From the NCBI GenBank assembly GCA_963760285.1, contig CAVXCI010000001.1, forward strand, positions 434,001 to 498,000: DNA of 64,000 nucleotides, read 5' to 3'. The translations under genes were made by a program, and so were the position numbers. The notes under the pieces were generated by a model. The model was not told where the DNA came from. It saw nothing but the letters and a program-made list of their open reading frames with translations, and made no database searches. Positions 43,644 to 52,046 of this stretch are shown piece by piece. This DNA comes from PALSA-278 sp963760285 (GTDB lineage: Bacteria; Acidobacteriota; Terriglobia; Acidiferrales; UBA7541). Numbering within the stretch: position 1 is the stretch's first letter; every line of letters starts with the position of its first letter.

Positions 43644-43901
43644 ATGTGTATGAAGGAGCACGAGAAAATACACACGGGAGGCGGCAAGACCCGCACGAAC
43701 GTCTCCGTCGATGCGGAGCTGCTCGCCCTGGCTCGGGAATTGCGCATCAATGTGTCCGCAGCACTCGAAGGCCGCCTCAAGGAATTGGTCGCCGAAAGCC
43801 GCTCGCGCGTTTGGCTTCTCGATCATGCCGAAGCAATCAAGGACGCGAATGAGTTTTTGGAGCGGCGCGGTCTTTGGAGCGACGGAAAGCGGCAGTTCTG
43901 A
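43644..43901 (+). CDS. ccdA: CcdA-like antitoxin
   Basis: 85 residues (ATG 43644 or 43650). A ribbon-helix-helix N-terminus (KTRTNVSVDAELLALARELRINVSAALE) and a C-terminal toxin-binding arm (WLLDHAEAIKDANEFLERRGLWSDGKRQF) match CcdA, where the W...NE...G.WSD.KR.F signature is diagnostic. It neutralises CcdB and represses the operon. The stop overlaps the ccdB start by one base (TGATG). Confidence 0.9.
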   Translation: MCMKEHEKIHTGGGKTRTNVSVDAELLALARELRINVSAALEGRLKELVAESRSRVWLLDHAEAIKDANEFLERRGLWSDGKRQF

Positions 43902-44209
43902 TGCAGTGCGGTGTTTACAAGAACGCAGGCGAATCGCAGAGCTACGCTCCCTACCTCCTGGACGTGCAGGCCGATATGTTGAACAGCCTCGAAACCCGGG
44001 TCATGGTGCCGCTCGTGCGCGTCCAGGAATTCGGACGGCGCGCGGGCCGACTCCATCCGGTGTTCACCGTGTACGGCGAAGAATTCGTGATGGCGACGCA
44101 TCTGCTTGCGGCAATCCGGTTCATTGGCCTCGGACGCGCCCTGGACTCTCTCGCGTCGCAGCGGAGCGATATCATCGGCGCGCTCGACGTGCTTCTGGTC
44201 GGCGTATGA
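43901..44209 (+). CDS. ccdB: CcdB-like gyrase toxin
   Basis: 102 residues, the normal CcdB length (101). It has YLLDVQADMLNSLETRVMVPL, then HPVFTVYGEEFVMATHLLAAI, and a hydrophobic C-terminus, as expected for the DNA-gyrase poison. The usual last residues Gly-Ile of CcdB, needed for toxicity, appear here as LLVGV, so activity is probable but not certain. Coupled to ccdA by the one-base overlap. Confidence 0.88.
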   Translation: MQCGVYKNAGESQSYAPYLLDVQADMLNSLETRVMVPLVRVQEFGRRAGRLHPVFTVYGEEFVMATHLLAAIRFIGLGRALDSLASQRSDIIGALDVLLVGV

Positions 44210-44213
44210 CACG

Positions 44214-44375
44214 TTTTCGTTTCTCTGCGCTCGCGTTATGCGTTTTCTCTGCGCTTCACAAGGGTTCGCGCAACCGGGGCTCGTGCAACCGGGCGCCGCG
44301 TGGGCATACCGGAGGTGATGTTTGCCGCGTTATGCGTTTCCTCTGCGCTGGCAAGAGCCAGCGCAACCGGGCGGG
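44214..44375. repeat. REP-like palindrome cluster, copies 3 and 4
   Basis: Two further units. The one at 44344-44365 is a perfect 9-bp hairpin (TGCGCTGGC, loop AAGA, GCCAGCGCA) followed by ACCGGGCGGG. The first (44214-44301) has TCTCTGCGCTCGC, TCTCTGCGCTTCAC and two CAACCGGG tails. They follow the ccdB stop directly. Confidence 0.65.
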
Positions 44376-44397
44376 CGGGACGGATTTGGATAGCGAC

Positions 44398-44556
44398 TCA
44401 GCTTGAGAATTTGGTCGCGAGGTAATCAGCTTCCTCGATAAGCCGCTTCATCTTGCGGAGCAGTGATTTTCTTTCGTCCGGGTCTGTAGTTCCTTTCAGA
44501 GCCTGCACGGCTTTCTCTAAATCCTGTTGCACTCGGTTGATTTGGCTTTGCGGCAT
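44398..44556 (-). CDS. Small helical protein of 52 residues
   Basis: Starts at the ATG at 44556 and ends TGA at 44398-44400. The text (INRVQQDLEKAVQALKG, then RKSLLRKMKRLIEEADYLATKF) is a charged amphipathic helix pair. No family recognised; the codon pattern and lack of rare residues make it plausible. Its start faces the NUDIX gene with 47 nt between them. Confidence 0.5.
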   Translation of the reverse strand: MPQSQINRVQQDLEKAVQALKGTTDPDERKSLLRKMKRLIEEADYLATKFSS

Positions 44557-44603
44557 GAGACGATTATACGTCGGGTTTCTCGCGACTCACTCGGTGGGAT
44601 AGG

Positions 44604-45347
44604 ATGGAAGAAGTTCAGGACACAGCAACGAAGACAAAACCCATGACATCAAGCAGCTTCATTAAAGACAATATGCTTATCGATCCCTCGATCCAGAGAG
44701 AAATCATCGGAAGAGCCGTCGCCGGAGCTTTTGGCGACAATCCCCGTCAGGCCGTTCATTCGCTTGGCAGCGTGAAGATGCCCGATGGTCGAGAGGTCCC
44801 CGTGCATCTAAGGCATGCGGCGGACGCGATTCTTTTGGATGATTTCGGCCATGTCGTTCTCATCACCCGCAAGCACAACCCCGGCGCCGGCCTCAAAGGA
44901 TTGCCCGGCGGTTTTATGGACCCTGTCCAGGGAATTGACGGGGCTATCGTTGCTGAAAAGGCTGCAACTGCCGCGCTGCGCGAAGCAACCGAAGAGACGG
45001 GAATTAGCAAGCGACTGCTAGAAGAGGCACAAACCATCCCCCTTGGCCATCGGTGTTACGACCGACCCTTTGACATTCGCGTGGCGTGGGGCAATATGCC
45101 GGGCACCGATATTAAAAAGGGCGACTTTTTTGCGGTATCGACCCAAGGCTTTTGCGTCAAAACACCACAAGACTTATCGCACGTTGTTCTGAACGCCGGT
45201 GATGATGCCAAGACGGTGCTCGTTGCCAAGATATCGAGTTTGACTCCCGAAGAATTTGGAATTGCAGACCATCTGGCGATGATCCGGGCCGCTCAAGTTG
45301 CTGCGGATAGCCCTGATTTTCGTCAAATAGGAGGATCGGCTCAGTAG
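44604..45347 (+). CDS. NUDIX hydrolase
   Basis: 247 residues. The Nudix box is GGFMDPV...REATEETGI with a spacing of extra residues between Gly and the REATEETGI core (the Mg-binding Glu residues are kept). Flanking strands (ADAILLDDFGHVVLITRKHNPG) support the fold. The length exceeds the minimal domain; N- and C-terminal parts could bind a specific nucleotide-like substrate. Convergent overlap of 7 nt with the next gene. Confidence 0.85.
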   Translation: MEEVQDTATKTKPMTSSSFIKDNMLIDPSIQREIIGRAVAGAFGDNPRQAVHSLGSVKMPDGREVPVHLRHAADAILLDDFGHVVLITRKHNPGAGLKGLPGGFMDPVQGIDGAIVAEKAATAALREATEETGISKRLLEEAQTIPLGHRCYDRPFDIRVAWGNMPGTDIKKGDFFAVSTQGFCVKTPQDLSHVVLNAGDDAKTVLVAKISSLTPEEFGIADHLAMIRAAQVAADSPDFRQIGGSAQ

Positions 45348-46081
45348 CCTGCAAATTCTTCTGCGCGAATGTCGTTGTCATCCACGCCTGCCTTTTTCAA
45401 CATGTCGTGCAAACCATTCACCATGTCGGGCGGACCGGCAATGTAGTGGATGCCCGACGCTGCGCCTTTCAAATGCCGGCCGAGCATCGCTTGATTGATC
45501 GGACCGGTTTCACCGTCCCATGGTTGATGCGATTTCTCCATTTCAGTCATGCTGGCAATTAGCTTGTAGTTCGGATTGTCTCGTTCCAAGTTCCGAAGCT
45601 CTGCGAGGAACGGCGCATCTTCCGGCCGCCTGTTGGAATAGAAAAGGACAATGCGGTTCGGCAACTTCTCCTTGGCGGCCCAATGGACAATACTTCGAAA
45701 CGGCGTGATGCCAATTCCGCCTGCGAGGAATATGGCCGTTCGCGTAACATCCTTCTTAAGAATCAAATCTCCGGATGGTCCTTCGATCTTGACAGCGGTG
45801 CCAAGCGGCATCGTCCTCAACACGCGTTTGAATGCCGTATCGCGCATCCGCGTGGCCACCATCAAGGTTTCTTCGTGAGGGGCGCTTGCGATCGTAAAAC
45901 TCCGCACATTTCCTTCGGAATCCGTCTCCGAAGGATCGAGCAAAGTCATATCGAGATATTGGCCGGCCTTGAATGTCCATCCCGATGGCTTTTCGAACCG
46001 GAAAGCCATGGTGCCTTCCGCAACTTCCTTGCGATCTTTCAGTTTGCACATGAACCCTGGTGAAGCCGCAGCAGTGCTCAT
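45341..46081 (-). CDS. Ferredoxin-NADP-reductase-like flavoprotein
   Basis: 246 residues from the ATG at 46081, preceded by AAGGAGAG. FAD-binding motif RSFTIASAP, NAD(P) motif FLAGGIGITPFRSI and the end HYIAGPPDMVNGLHDML belong to the FNR superfamily. No iron-sulphur domain is attached. It would pass electrons between NAD(P)H and a partner. The upstream extension of the frame to 46246 is not used. A short damaged copy of the same gene type is seen near 50250. Confidence 0.88.
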   Translation of the reverse strand: MSTAAASPGFMCKLKDRKEVAEGTMAFRFEKPSGWTFKAGQYLDMTLLDPSETDSEGNVRSFTIASAPHEETLMVATRMRDTAFKRVLRTMPLGTAVKIEGPSGDLILKKDVTRTAIFLAGGIGITPFRSIVHWAAKEKLPNRIVLFYSNRRPEDAPFLAELRNLERDNPNYKLIASMTEMEKSHQPWDGETGPINQAMLGRHLKGAASGIHYIAGPPDMVNGLHDMLKKAGVDDNDIRAEEFAGY

Positions 46082-46332
46082 AATTGCTCTCCTTCCGATG
46101 CATCCCACAAGCGATTCCGGCCCGCTAAGCCAAACGTATCGAACGCCTCCAATGTGGGTTATTGCGCCCATGCGCAGGCGCGTTTCGTGTTGGTTCCGCA
46201 AGCGCATCAATGATGCGAAAGGAGGCTCCCCGGGCTGCGAGGTCATTGGCTGGCGTCAGCCCGACCGACGATGACGGCGTCCCCATGTCTCTTTGCGCTT
46301 GATTCATTGAATGGGACTGTCAGGCGGGATCA

Positions 46333-46533
46333 TTACTCGCTCTTCGTTATTTTGATTTTTGGAAACTTTCGCTTAACTGCGGCAACGACAGAGGCGTGCT
46401 CCGGCTTTCCCGAACTCCTCGCCAAAGCGTCCCGCGCGTGAGCGGCGTCAGGAATCGGATATTTTCTCGTACCTTTTTCCGCAAAGTCCGATTTCGGAAG
46501 TTTTTTTCTCGCAGCAGCAGTTAGTTTGGCCAT
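46333..46533 (-). CDS. DUF6582-like small protein
   Basis: 66 residues. The text KLTAAARKKLPKSDFA, then YPIPDAAHARDALAR matches small phage- and plasmid-borne proteins of the DUF6582 type, function unknown. Highly basic. Confidence 0.75.
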   Translation of the reverse strand: MAKLTAAARKKLPKSDFAEKGTRKYPIPDAAHARDALARSSGKPEHASVVAAVKRKFPKIKITKSE

Positions 46534-46640
46534 GAACGATGATTCTCCTCTTGGACGGACTTAGCCCGAATTTCCGTTTTGGCATTCCGGCCGACTGCCT
46601 CACGCCGAGCCGGTTGGCTGTCTTTGTTAGTAGCGGCGAT

Positions 46641-46991
46641 TTACGTCTTTGGTTCGGCTGTGACGGTAACCTCAACGTGAGCACCCCTTTTGAGCCTTAC
46701 ATCATCGCCGTGCTCGTCAGTTAGCGCATTTTCGATACGGAGATCTCGATGCCCTTGGTCGGCCCCGTCGACGGCAATCTGTGCTTTTTCCGGTTGGTTC
46801 GGACCTGGAGGCCGGATGATTTTGTCGACGGTTCCGGGCATGGTGGCACTTGGCTGTTCTGGAATGCGCGAAGTATCCAGATTCAGTTCCGCTACTCTTG
46901 CGGACCTAGCCATGCGCGGCTTCGCCATTTCCTTGCTGACGCTGGCACGTGTCGCGTTGGCGGATTCCTTCTTCGATTTCTTATGCGGCAT
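46641..46991 (-). CDS. Hypothetical protein
   Basis: 116 residues from the ATG at 46991. A lysine-rich N-terminus (MPHKKSKKE) leads to a disordered middle and a C-terminal segment (DDVRLKRGAHVEVTVTAEP) that resembles a small beta domain. No family recognised. A plus-strand frame (46690-47250) also exists but lacks domain-like text. Confidence 0.45.
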   Translation of the reverse strand: MPHKKSKKESANATRASVSKEMAKPRMARSARVAELNLDTSRIPEQPSATMPGTVDKIIRPPGPNQPEKAQIAVDGADQGHRDLRIENALTDEHGDDVRLKRGAHVEVTVTAEPKT

Positions 46992-47097
46992 GCACCCATA
47001 CTGGCATCGAGATGCAAGCCATGCAGTCCCATTTCGCACAGTTGCGAAACGTTCGACAGGCAAGGAAGGTGACCATGAGACAGACGGAAGGCTGCGT

Positions 47098-47868
47098 TCA
47101 TCTATCTTGTCCACTCGGGTTGTACTGCTGGAGCGCTCCGTAACACTCGCAAGTTCGGTTTTCGAGTTTTGCGCGACTCAAGACTTGAATTACACCACCG
47201 GCGTATTCGATGGCGTGCTTCTCCCGCAAAATACCAGCTGCGCTGCTTAGGGTCGGTCGATCCGTTCCTAGCATGGTCGCAAGGAAATCGTGGGTGATAG
47301 CGAAAGTCGGAGATTCCACTCTGTCCTGAGTAATCAGTAGCCAACGGGTGAGCCGCTGTTCAATATTGTGGAGCCGATTGCATGCTGCCGTTTGTGCGAT
47401 GCACATCCCCTGAAATACTGCGTAGCGGCTCATAATCAGTCGAAGCTCGGGAGTTGATCGCAAGACGTCCTGCAATGCGCTAGTTCTCACTCTGAACCCG
47501 CCTCCGGAGATTTGCACAATCATGCGCACCGGGCTCCTGGACACGCCGAAGAGGGCCGGAATCCCTGCAAACCCTTCCTTGCCTACCTCTCCCACTTCAA
47601 CAGTACTTCCGTCTTCCATAGCGACGACGAGTGACACCATGCCTGCATTCGGGAAATATACAAACTCGATTGGTTGGTTCGGTTCGTGGAGGCTAAGATT
47701 GTGCGGCAAGGTGAGGAATTTTAGGTGAGGAGAAATGAGGCCGTGCTCCTCGTCGGGAATGGATAAAAGGATCTTATTATATACTCGGTTTCCCGCAGCA
47801 TTTGTCCGGTCGTTCGACTGCCCGACTCGCTTCCGACGGTCTGTAGGTTTATGCCTTCTGGCTTTCAA
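47098..47868 (-). CDS. Crp/Fnr-family regulator (no clear nucleotide ligand set)
   Basis: 256 residues from a TTG at 47868 with AGGAG 6 nt before it (the frame is open to 47958). The cyclic-nucleotide-binding-type barrel has FVYFPNAGMVSLVVAMEDGSTVEVGEVGKEG, and the C-terminal winged helix reads THDFLATMLGTDRPTLSSAAGILREKHAIEYAGG. This form of CRP-like protein, with GxEGFxG in the barrel, is common in Acidobacteria and Proteobacteria. It ends 205 nt away from the second Crp/Fnr gene on the same strand. Confidence 0.82.
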   Translation of the reverse strand: MKARRHKPTDRRKRVGQSNDRTNAAGNRVYNKILLSIPDEEHGLISPHLKFLTLPHNLSLHEPNQPIEFVYFPNAGMVSLVVAMEDGSTVEVGEVGKEGFAGIPALFGVSRSPVRMIVQISGGGFRVRTSALQDVLRSTPELRLIMSRYAVFQGMCIAQTAACNRLHNIEQRLTRWLLITQDRVESPTFAITHDFLATMLGTDRPTLSSAAGILREKHAIEYAGGVIQVLSRAKLENRTCECYGALQQYNPSGQDR

Positions 47869-48072
47869 AAGGATCTCCTGAAATCGCTGCGCACCTATGT
47901 GACAACCGGGCCTTCTTATTTCTTGGTGCTTCCTGCTGGCAGTGGAGCCCCAAGTCACGCCTTTTCAAGCTTTGCAGGCATGGGCGCAGAACTTCCAACC
48001 AGTCGCTCGTCTTGAGTTTATGCCATAACGAAGCCGCGGGCCTCTATCTTGGCATCGCTTAAAAGTCGGTGG

Positions 48073-48754
48073 TTACTCGTGCAGGACAACACTCAGGAGG
48101 GAAGCGTCGATGTGGAGACCGCCATTGTACTTAATGAAGCCCAGTTTCCTGAATTTATTCATGAAGAAATTGACTCGGGAGCGCGTTGTCCCGATCATTT
48201 CCGCCAGAGTCTCTTGCGATATTTTGGCGACCATTTTTTGAGGCTGGTCTTGCTTGCCATAGCGAGCGAGCAGCAGCAGAGTGCGGGCCAGCCGTTTCTC
48301 GCTGGAGTTAAAGAGCTGATCGACCAAATCCTGCTCGATTCGGATGTTCCGCGAAAGCATATAAGCCACGAAGCGGTCGGAGAACGCATGTTCAGCATGG
48401 AGCACGCGAATCATCTCTTGTTTTTCAATAACGAGTAAGGTCGTGGGCGTGATCGCGGTCGCCGTCCCCATACGAACAAGCTGACCTGCCATGCCTCCCT
48501 CACCAAAAAAGTCACCGGGTCCAAGCATCGCCACGACTGCCTCTTTGCCGACCTCATTGACAACGGATAGCTTTATCCCGCCTTTTTGAATGTACAGGAC
48601 ATTCGTAGCGGATTCACCTTGAGAGTAGATCTTCTCTGATTTTCGATACTCCACAATTTTTCTCGCCAATCCGGCTGAATCGAGAAAAGCTTGGACATTG
48701 AAGGCAGGAGTTTTTCTTGGATCGTACCTTGCTTGAACTCGTGATTGCTTTCAT
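48073..48754 (-). CDS. Crp/Fnr-family regulator with a frame break after codon 13
   Basis: The main frame (48073-48669, 198 residues) contains the sensor barrel (VLYIQKGGIKLSVVNEVGKEAVVAMLGPGDFFGEG) and winged helix (ISQETLAEMIGTTRSRVNFFMNKFRKLGF). It lacks an ATG. A good start (ATG 48754 with AGGAGGT upstream) opens another frame giving MKAITSSSKVRSKK. Removing one T from the T5 run at 48711-48715 (A5 on the coding strand) joins both into a normal protein of about 226 residues. A TTG at 48669 would give a shortened product. Upstream gene 48776 lies 22 nt away and is probably cotranscribed. Confidence 0.78.
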
Positions 48755-48775
48755 AGGGCCACCTCCTGAGTGTCA

Positions 48776-49015
48776 CTACTTCTTCGAAAGCTCGCCCTTG
48801 AAACGATTCTCAACATCTTTGCGGCTCAGCGGGTTTCTTGCTTCGGTCAATACGACCGAATAGACGACTTCATTGCCTGCAAGCTGCGCGGTCATAAACG
48901 CCCCGTCCTCCGGCAGTTCTTGGTAGATGAATTTCACTTTTCTGCCGTCTTCAAGTGTTTTGATCCACTCTTCGTCTGGCATCTTCGCTTCGATCCTATC
49001 CCGGGAGATCAGCAC
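48776..49015 (-). CDS. Small hypothetical protein upstream of the Crp/Fnr gene
   Basis: 79 residues from GTG 49015 (AGGAT upstream) or shorter from ATG 48982. It is a compact charged protein (EEWIKTLEDGRKVKFIYQELPEDGAFMTAQLAG). No family recognised. It lies 22 nt before the Crp/Fnr start and may be regulated with it. Confidence 0.5.
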   Translation of the reverse strand: MLISRDRIEAKMPDEEWIKTLEDGRKVKFIYQELPEDGAFMTAQLAGNEVVYSVVLTEARNPLSRKDVENRFKGELSKK

Positions 49016-49319
49016 CAGTATCCTATACTCTTCCTCCGTTCGATCGGCTGCATCTGTTGACCAGACAACATAACCGCCGCACTTTTTACACTAGCGTAAC
49101 TGTCTGGCAAGATGTCTGTCTGTCGGTCATCCGACAGCGACGCCGAATGCTATTTCAACCCGCTTCTCTGCCGGCACGAGCAACTTTTGCGCTACGGAAA
49201 AAGCATACGAAACGCGAATGTGTGCCGATGTGAACAGATATCCAGCTTCGACTCTTGTATGGTGCTGCATGCGGAGGAAGTGAGGCGAACCAGATTCCTC
49301 CGAGAAGCGAGGTCGGGAC
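49016..49319. other. Intergenic region, 304 nt
   Basis: It separates the minus-strand regulators from the plus-strand stress cassette. A perfect hairpin CTGTCGG/CCGACAG lies at 49120-49137 with loop TCAT. No other gene seen. Confidence 0.5.
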
Positions 49320-49403
49320 ATGGAAACCATCTTGATCGTTGTTCTCATCGTGTGTTTGCTCGGCGGCGGGGGCTGGGGATACACCCGATATCGCAGGAAC
49401 TAG
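49320..49403 (+). CDS. Tiny membrane protein of 27 residues
   Basis: ATG at 49320, stop at 49401, with GAGG about 7 nt upstream. The chain ILIVVLIVCLLGGGGWGYTRYRR is one membrane span, a glycine hinge and a basic end. It resembles small single-span proteins placed near PRC-barrel genes in stress regions. Too short for certainty, but the text is clearly membrane-like. Confidence 0.55.
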   Translation: METILIVVLIVCLLGGGGWGYTRYRRN

Positions 49404-49479
49404 CGCCTCCCGGGCGTCACGACGCGATCACAGTGAGCGAGTTTGAATTTGCAGTGTGTCACTTAAAAAGGAGAACAAA

Positions 49480-49887
49480 ATGGCAGAGCCGAGAGCAGTG
49501 AGATACACAGATATCGTTGCCGCGAAGAAGACGGTGATAGGCAGTAACGTCTTCAACAAACACAATGAGGAACTCGGAACAATCGAAGACCTCGTACTTG
49601 ATGCAGGAGCCGGCCGGATCGCCTACGCGGTCTTGTCCTTTGGCGGCTTTCTGGGAATGGGTGACAAGTATTTCGCCATTCCATGGAACGCGTTCCACTT
49701 CAATTTGAAGGAAAATCGCGCCGTCCTGAACCTCGACAAGAAACAGCTGGAGAATGCTCCGGGTTTCGATAAGGACAACTGGCCGAACATGGCTGATTCG
49801 ACCTGGGGAACCAGCATCTATAAGCATTATGGTTACACCCCTTACTGGGAAGAATCGTCCGACACGGCGACGAGAGACCGCCGCTAG
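49480..49887 (+). CDS. PRC-barrel protein
   Basis: 135 residues; AAAAGGAGAAC before the ATG. The PRC-barrel shows as IGSNVFNKHNEELGTIEDLVLDAGAGRIAYAVLSFGGFLGMGDKYFAIPW in two segments, followed by a WGTSIYKHYG tail. Stand-alone PRC-barrel proteins are common in bacterial stress regions and probably bind a partner or RNA. First larger gene of the stress cassette. Confidence 0.85.
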   Translation: MAEPRAVRYTDIVAAKKTVIGSNVFNKHNEELGTIEDLVLDAGAGRIAYAVLSFGGFLGMGDKYFAIPWNAFHFNLKENRAVLNLDKKQLENAPGFDKDNWPNMADSTWGTSIYKHYGYTPYWEESSDTATRDRR

Positions 49888-49892
49888 AATCG

Positions 49893-49920
49893 GGGCCGTT
49901 CGGACTGAACCGGACGGCCC
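49893..49920 (+). terminator. Strong hairpin after the PRC-barrel gene
   Basis: GGGCCGTTCGG (49893-49903) pairs over all 11 bases (one G-T) with CCGGACGGCCC (49910-49920), loop ACTGAA. Only a short GTTT follows, so it may act as terminator or as an RNA-stabilising stem. Confidence 0.65.
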
Positions 49921-49981
49921 GTTTCACCCTAATCCGTGTCCGGCTATGCAGCTGGCTTAAGGCCGAAGAGGTGACGTAAAC

Positions 49982-50206
49982 ATGAAACCGATCAGTTGGC
50001 TTGGGATTGTGTTAATCATTCTGGGCGCACTGGCCCTCGGCTATCAAGGCATCAACTACACGCGTCAGAAAAAATTGCTCGATGTGGGATCCGTGCATCT
50101 GACCACGGAAACTCACGAGCGAATTCCCCTTCCTCCACTACTTGGAGGGCTGGCATTGATTGGAGGGGTCGTCTTGCTGGTGGTGGGGGCAAAGAACCAG
50201 TCATAG
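49982..50206 (+). CDS. DUF3185-like membrane protein
   Basis: 74 residues with two spans (ISWLGIVLIILGALALGYQGI and LLGGLALIGGVVLLVVG) and a short outer loop with TTETHERIPLPP. The length and layout match DUF3185. Function unknown; often near stress genes. Confidence 0.8.
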   Translation: MKPISWLGIVLIILGALALGYQGINYTRQKKLLDVGSVHLTTETHERIPLPPLLGGLALIGGVVLLVVGAKNQS

Positions 50207-50239
50207 CCGGTATTAAGGATCGAGCCTCTGCCGTTTTTA

Positions 50240-50312
50240 CCGCCGGGGCCTCCATCAAGGTTTCTTCATAAGGGCCGCTGGCTAGCGATAAACTGTGTCC
50301 CTTTTTGAACGG
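50240..50312 (-). pseudogene. Remnant of a ferredoxin-reductase-like gene
   Basis: The stretch GCCTCCATCAAGGTTTCTTC and about 40 following bases match (with changes) 45855-45910 inside the flavoprotein gene, in the same orientation. No frame survives. It is a short gene scar between the DUF3185 and YciF-like genes. Confidence 0.5.
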
Positions 50313-50419
50313 AAACGCTCTATCCCACAGGCAGAACGCTGACCCGGTGAACGACGGTCAGCGTCGATTAGAAGTTTAAGCGCTTCGAACAATGCTATGC
50401 GCTTTTAAAGGAGACTCAA

Positions 50420-50974
50420 ATGAAAGTGAATCGCTTGAAGCATCTGTACGTCGAAGAATTGAAAGATCTCTACAGCGCAGAGAACCAACTGGTGAAAGCT
50501 CTTCCGAAGATGGCCAAGGCAGCGACTTCCGAGGAGTTGCGTGCGGCCTTTGAAGGGCACTTAGACCAGACGAAGGAACATGTTGTGCGCCTCGAAAAGA
50601 TTTTCAAAGCTCTCGGAGAAAGCCCGAATGGCAAGAAATGTAAGGGTATGGAGGGCCTCATCAAGGAAGGCGGCGAACAGATCGAGGAAGATCCCGCGCC
50701 CGAGGAATTGGACGCTGGCCTTATCTCAGCCGCTCAGCGGGTGGAACACTACGAAATCGCCGGCTATGGCTGTGTCAGTGCTTACGCAAAGCTTCTCGGA
50801 GAAGACCAGGCAGAATCGCTTCTGCGGCAGATCCTTGAGGAAGAAAAAGAGACAGACAAGAAGCTGACACAATTGTCGGGCCGCATCAATGTCGAGGCCG
50901 CTGAGGAATCGGATGGAGGCAGGAGCAAATCGGGGAAGGCCGCGACGATAAAGGCCAAAACGGCCCGAGCGTAG
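50420..50974 (+). CDS. YciF/DUF892 ferritin-like protein
   Basis: 184 residues; AAAGGAGACTCAA before the ATG. The DUF892 four-helix bundle shows at LKHLYVEELKDLYSAENQLVKALPKMA, HLDQTKEHVVRLEKIF, and AAQRVEHYEIAGYGC. Iron-binding Glu and His positions look conserved (E..E, HYE). The lysine-rich C-terminal tail (SKSGKAATIKAKTARA) is unusual and might contact nucleic acid. The family is linked to general stress. Confidence 0.88.
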   Translation: MKVNRLKHLYVEELKDLYSAENQLVKALPKMAKAATSEELRAAFEGHLDQTKEHVVRLEKIFKALGESPNGKKCKGMEGLIKEGGEQIEEDPAPEELDAGLISAAQRVEHYEIAGYGCVSAYAKLLGEDQAESLLRQILEEEKETDKKLTQLSGRINVEAAEESDGGRSKSGKAATIKAKTARA

Positions 50975-51015
50975 CTACTCGCGTTTGTCTAACATTTGAA
51001 AAGGAGGAATAGATA

Positions 51016-51420
51016 ATGAAGAGAAGGTTTATCAAATCAGAACGATTGCTCCTGGCTTTAGGCTCGCTGGCTCTAGGCGCATCGCTGATGGCCATGCCAG
51101 TCCCCCGGAATCAAGATAACCAGCAGACGGCGCCCGACAACACCAAGCAAAACAAGGATCAGACGAGCCCTACCGCCGACCAACAGAAGATCAACCCTGC
51201 GGACCGCGCCATCACACAGAAAATCCGCAAAGCGGTTCATGATGATACGAGCCTCTCCACCTACGCCCACAACATCAAGATCATCGCTCAAGACGGCAAA
51301 GTGACACTGCGGGGGCCCGTGCGGTCTGAAGACGAGAAAAACAACCTGCAGGCGAAAGCAGTGGCAGTGGCCGGAAAAGAAAACGTAACCAATCAACTGG
51401 AAGTCGCACCTTCGAAATAA
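51016..51420 (+). CDS. Exported BON-domain protein
   Basis: 134 residues. A signal-peptide-like start (LLLALGSLALGASLMAMP) is followed by an Asn/Gln-rich linker. A single BON domain then reads ITQKIRKAVHDDTSLSTYAHNIKIIAQDGKVTLRGPVRSEDEK. BON domains bind membranes or lipids and appear in osmotic stress proteins such as OsmY. AAAAGGAGGAATA precedes the ATG. Part of the stress cassette. Confidence 0.88.
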   Translation: MKRRFIKSERLLLALGSLALGASLMAMPVPRNQDNQQTAPDNTKQNKDQTSPTADQQKINPADRAITQKIRKAVHDDTSLSTYAHNIKIIAQDGKVTLRGPVRSEDEKNNLQAKAVAVAGKENVTNQLEVAPSK

Positions 51421-51464
51421 CGGCTGAGATGGAACCTAATGCGCGACTCAAGGAGGAAAGACAA

Positions 51465-52046
51465 ATGTCAGGTAAAAAAGTAGGAGTATTTGGAATTTAC
51501 TCGACTCGTGTTGCGGTCGAAAATGCCACGGATTCACTGATGAGGGCAGGCTTCCCGGCTTCCGATATTTCCGTTCTATTGCCGGAGAGTCTCGGCGGCC
51601 CCAAGGACATGGGAACGGAGAAGACGACGAAAGCGCCCGAGGGTACGGCAGTAGGCGTGACCACAGGAGGCGTAATCGGTGGCACGCTTGGCCTGCTGGC
51701 AGGCGTTGGTCTGTTGGCGATTCCTGGGCTCGGTCCATTCATTGCCGCAGGTCCCATCATGGCGGGCCTGGCGGGGCTGGGCGTTGGAGGAGCGGTGGGC
51801 GGAGTTACCGGCGCCTTGATCGGTCTGGGTATCCCCGAATTCGAAGCAAAGCGATACGAAGGTCGCCTGCAGAAGGGCGGCATTCTCCTCTCCGTGCATT
51901 GCGATACCGCAGGGGAAATCACGCGTGCCAAGGAAGTTCTGAAAGCTTCAGGCGCAGAGGATGTTTCCTCCACGGGAGAATCCTCTGTTGATACCAAGAC
52001 AACAGATCGTGACGTGGCCAGTAAGGCTGCGCGCGGAACCCATTGA
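51465..52046 (+). CDS. YflT/GSP17M-like stress protein with glycine-rich membrane hairpin
   Basis: 193 residues; AAGGAGGAAAGACAA before the ATG. The N-terminal KVGVFGIYSTRVAVENATDSLMRAGF resembles the YflT/general-stress-protein-17M domain. A glycine-rich segment of about 50 residues (GGVIGGTLGLLAGVGLLA, then LAGLGVGGAVGGVTGALIG) forms a membrane-inserting hairpin. A second small domain (GILLSVHCDTAGEITRAKEVL) follows. Exact role unknown. Confidence 0.75.
   Translation: MSGKKVGVFGIYSTRVAVENATDSLMRAGFPASDISVLLPESLGGPKDMGTEKTTKAPEGTAVGVTTGGVIGGTLGLLAGVGLLAIPGLGPFIAAGPIMAGLAGLGVGGAVGGVTGALIGLGIPEFEAKRYEGRLQKGGILLSVHCDTAGEITRAKEVLKASGAEDVSSTGESSVDTKTTDRDVASKAARGTH

Noticed and set aside
46690..47250. 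Plus-strand frame of 186 residues
   Set aside because: Overlaps the minus-strand hypothetical and the Crp/Fnr gene end; no domain-like text.
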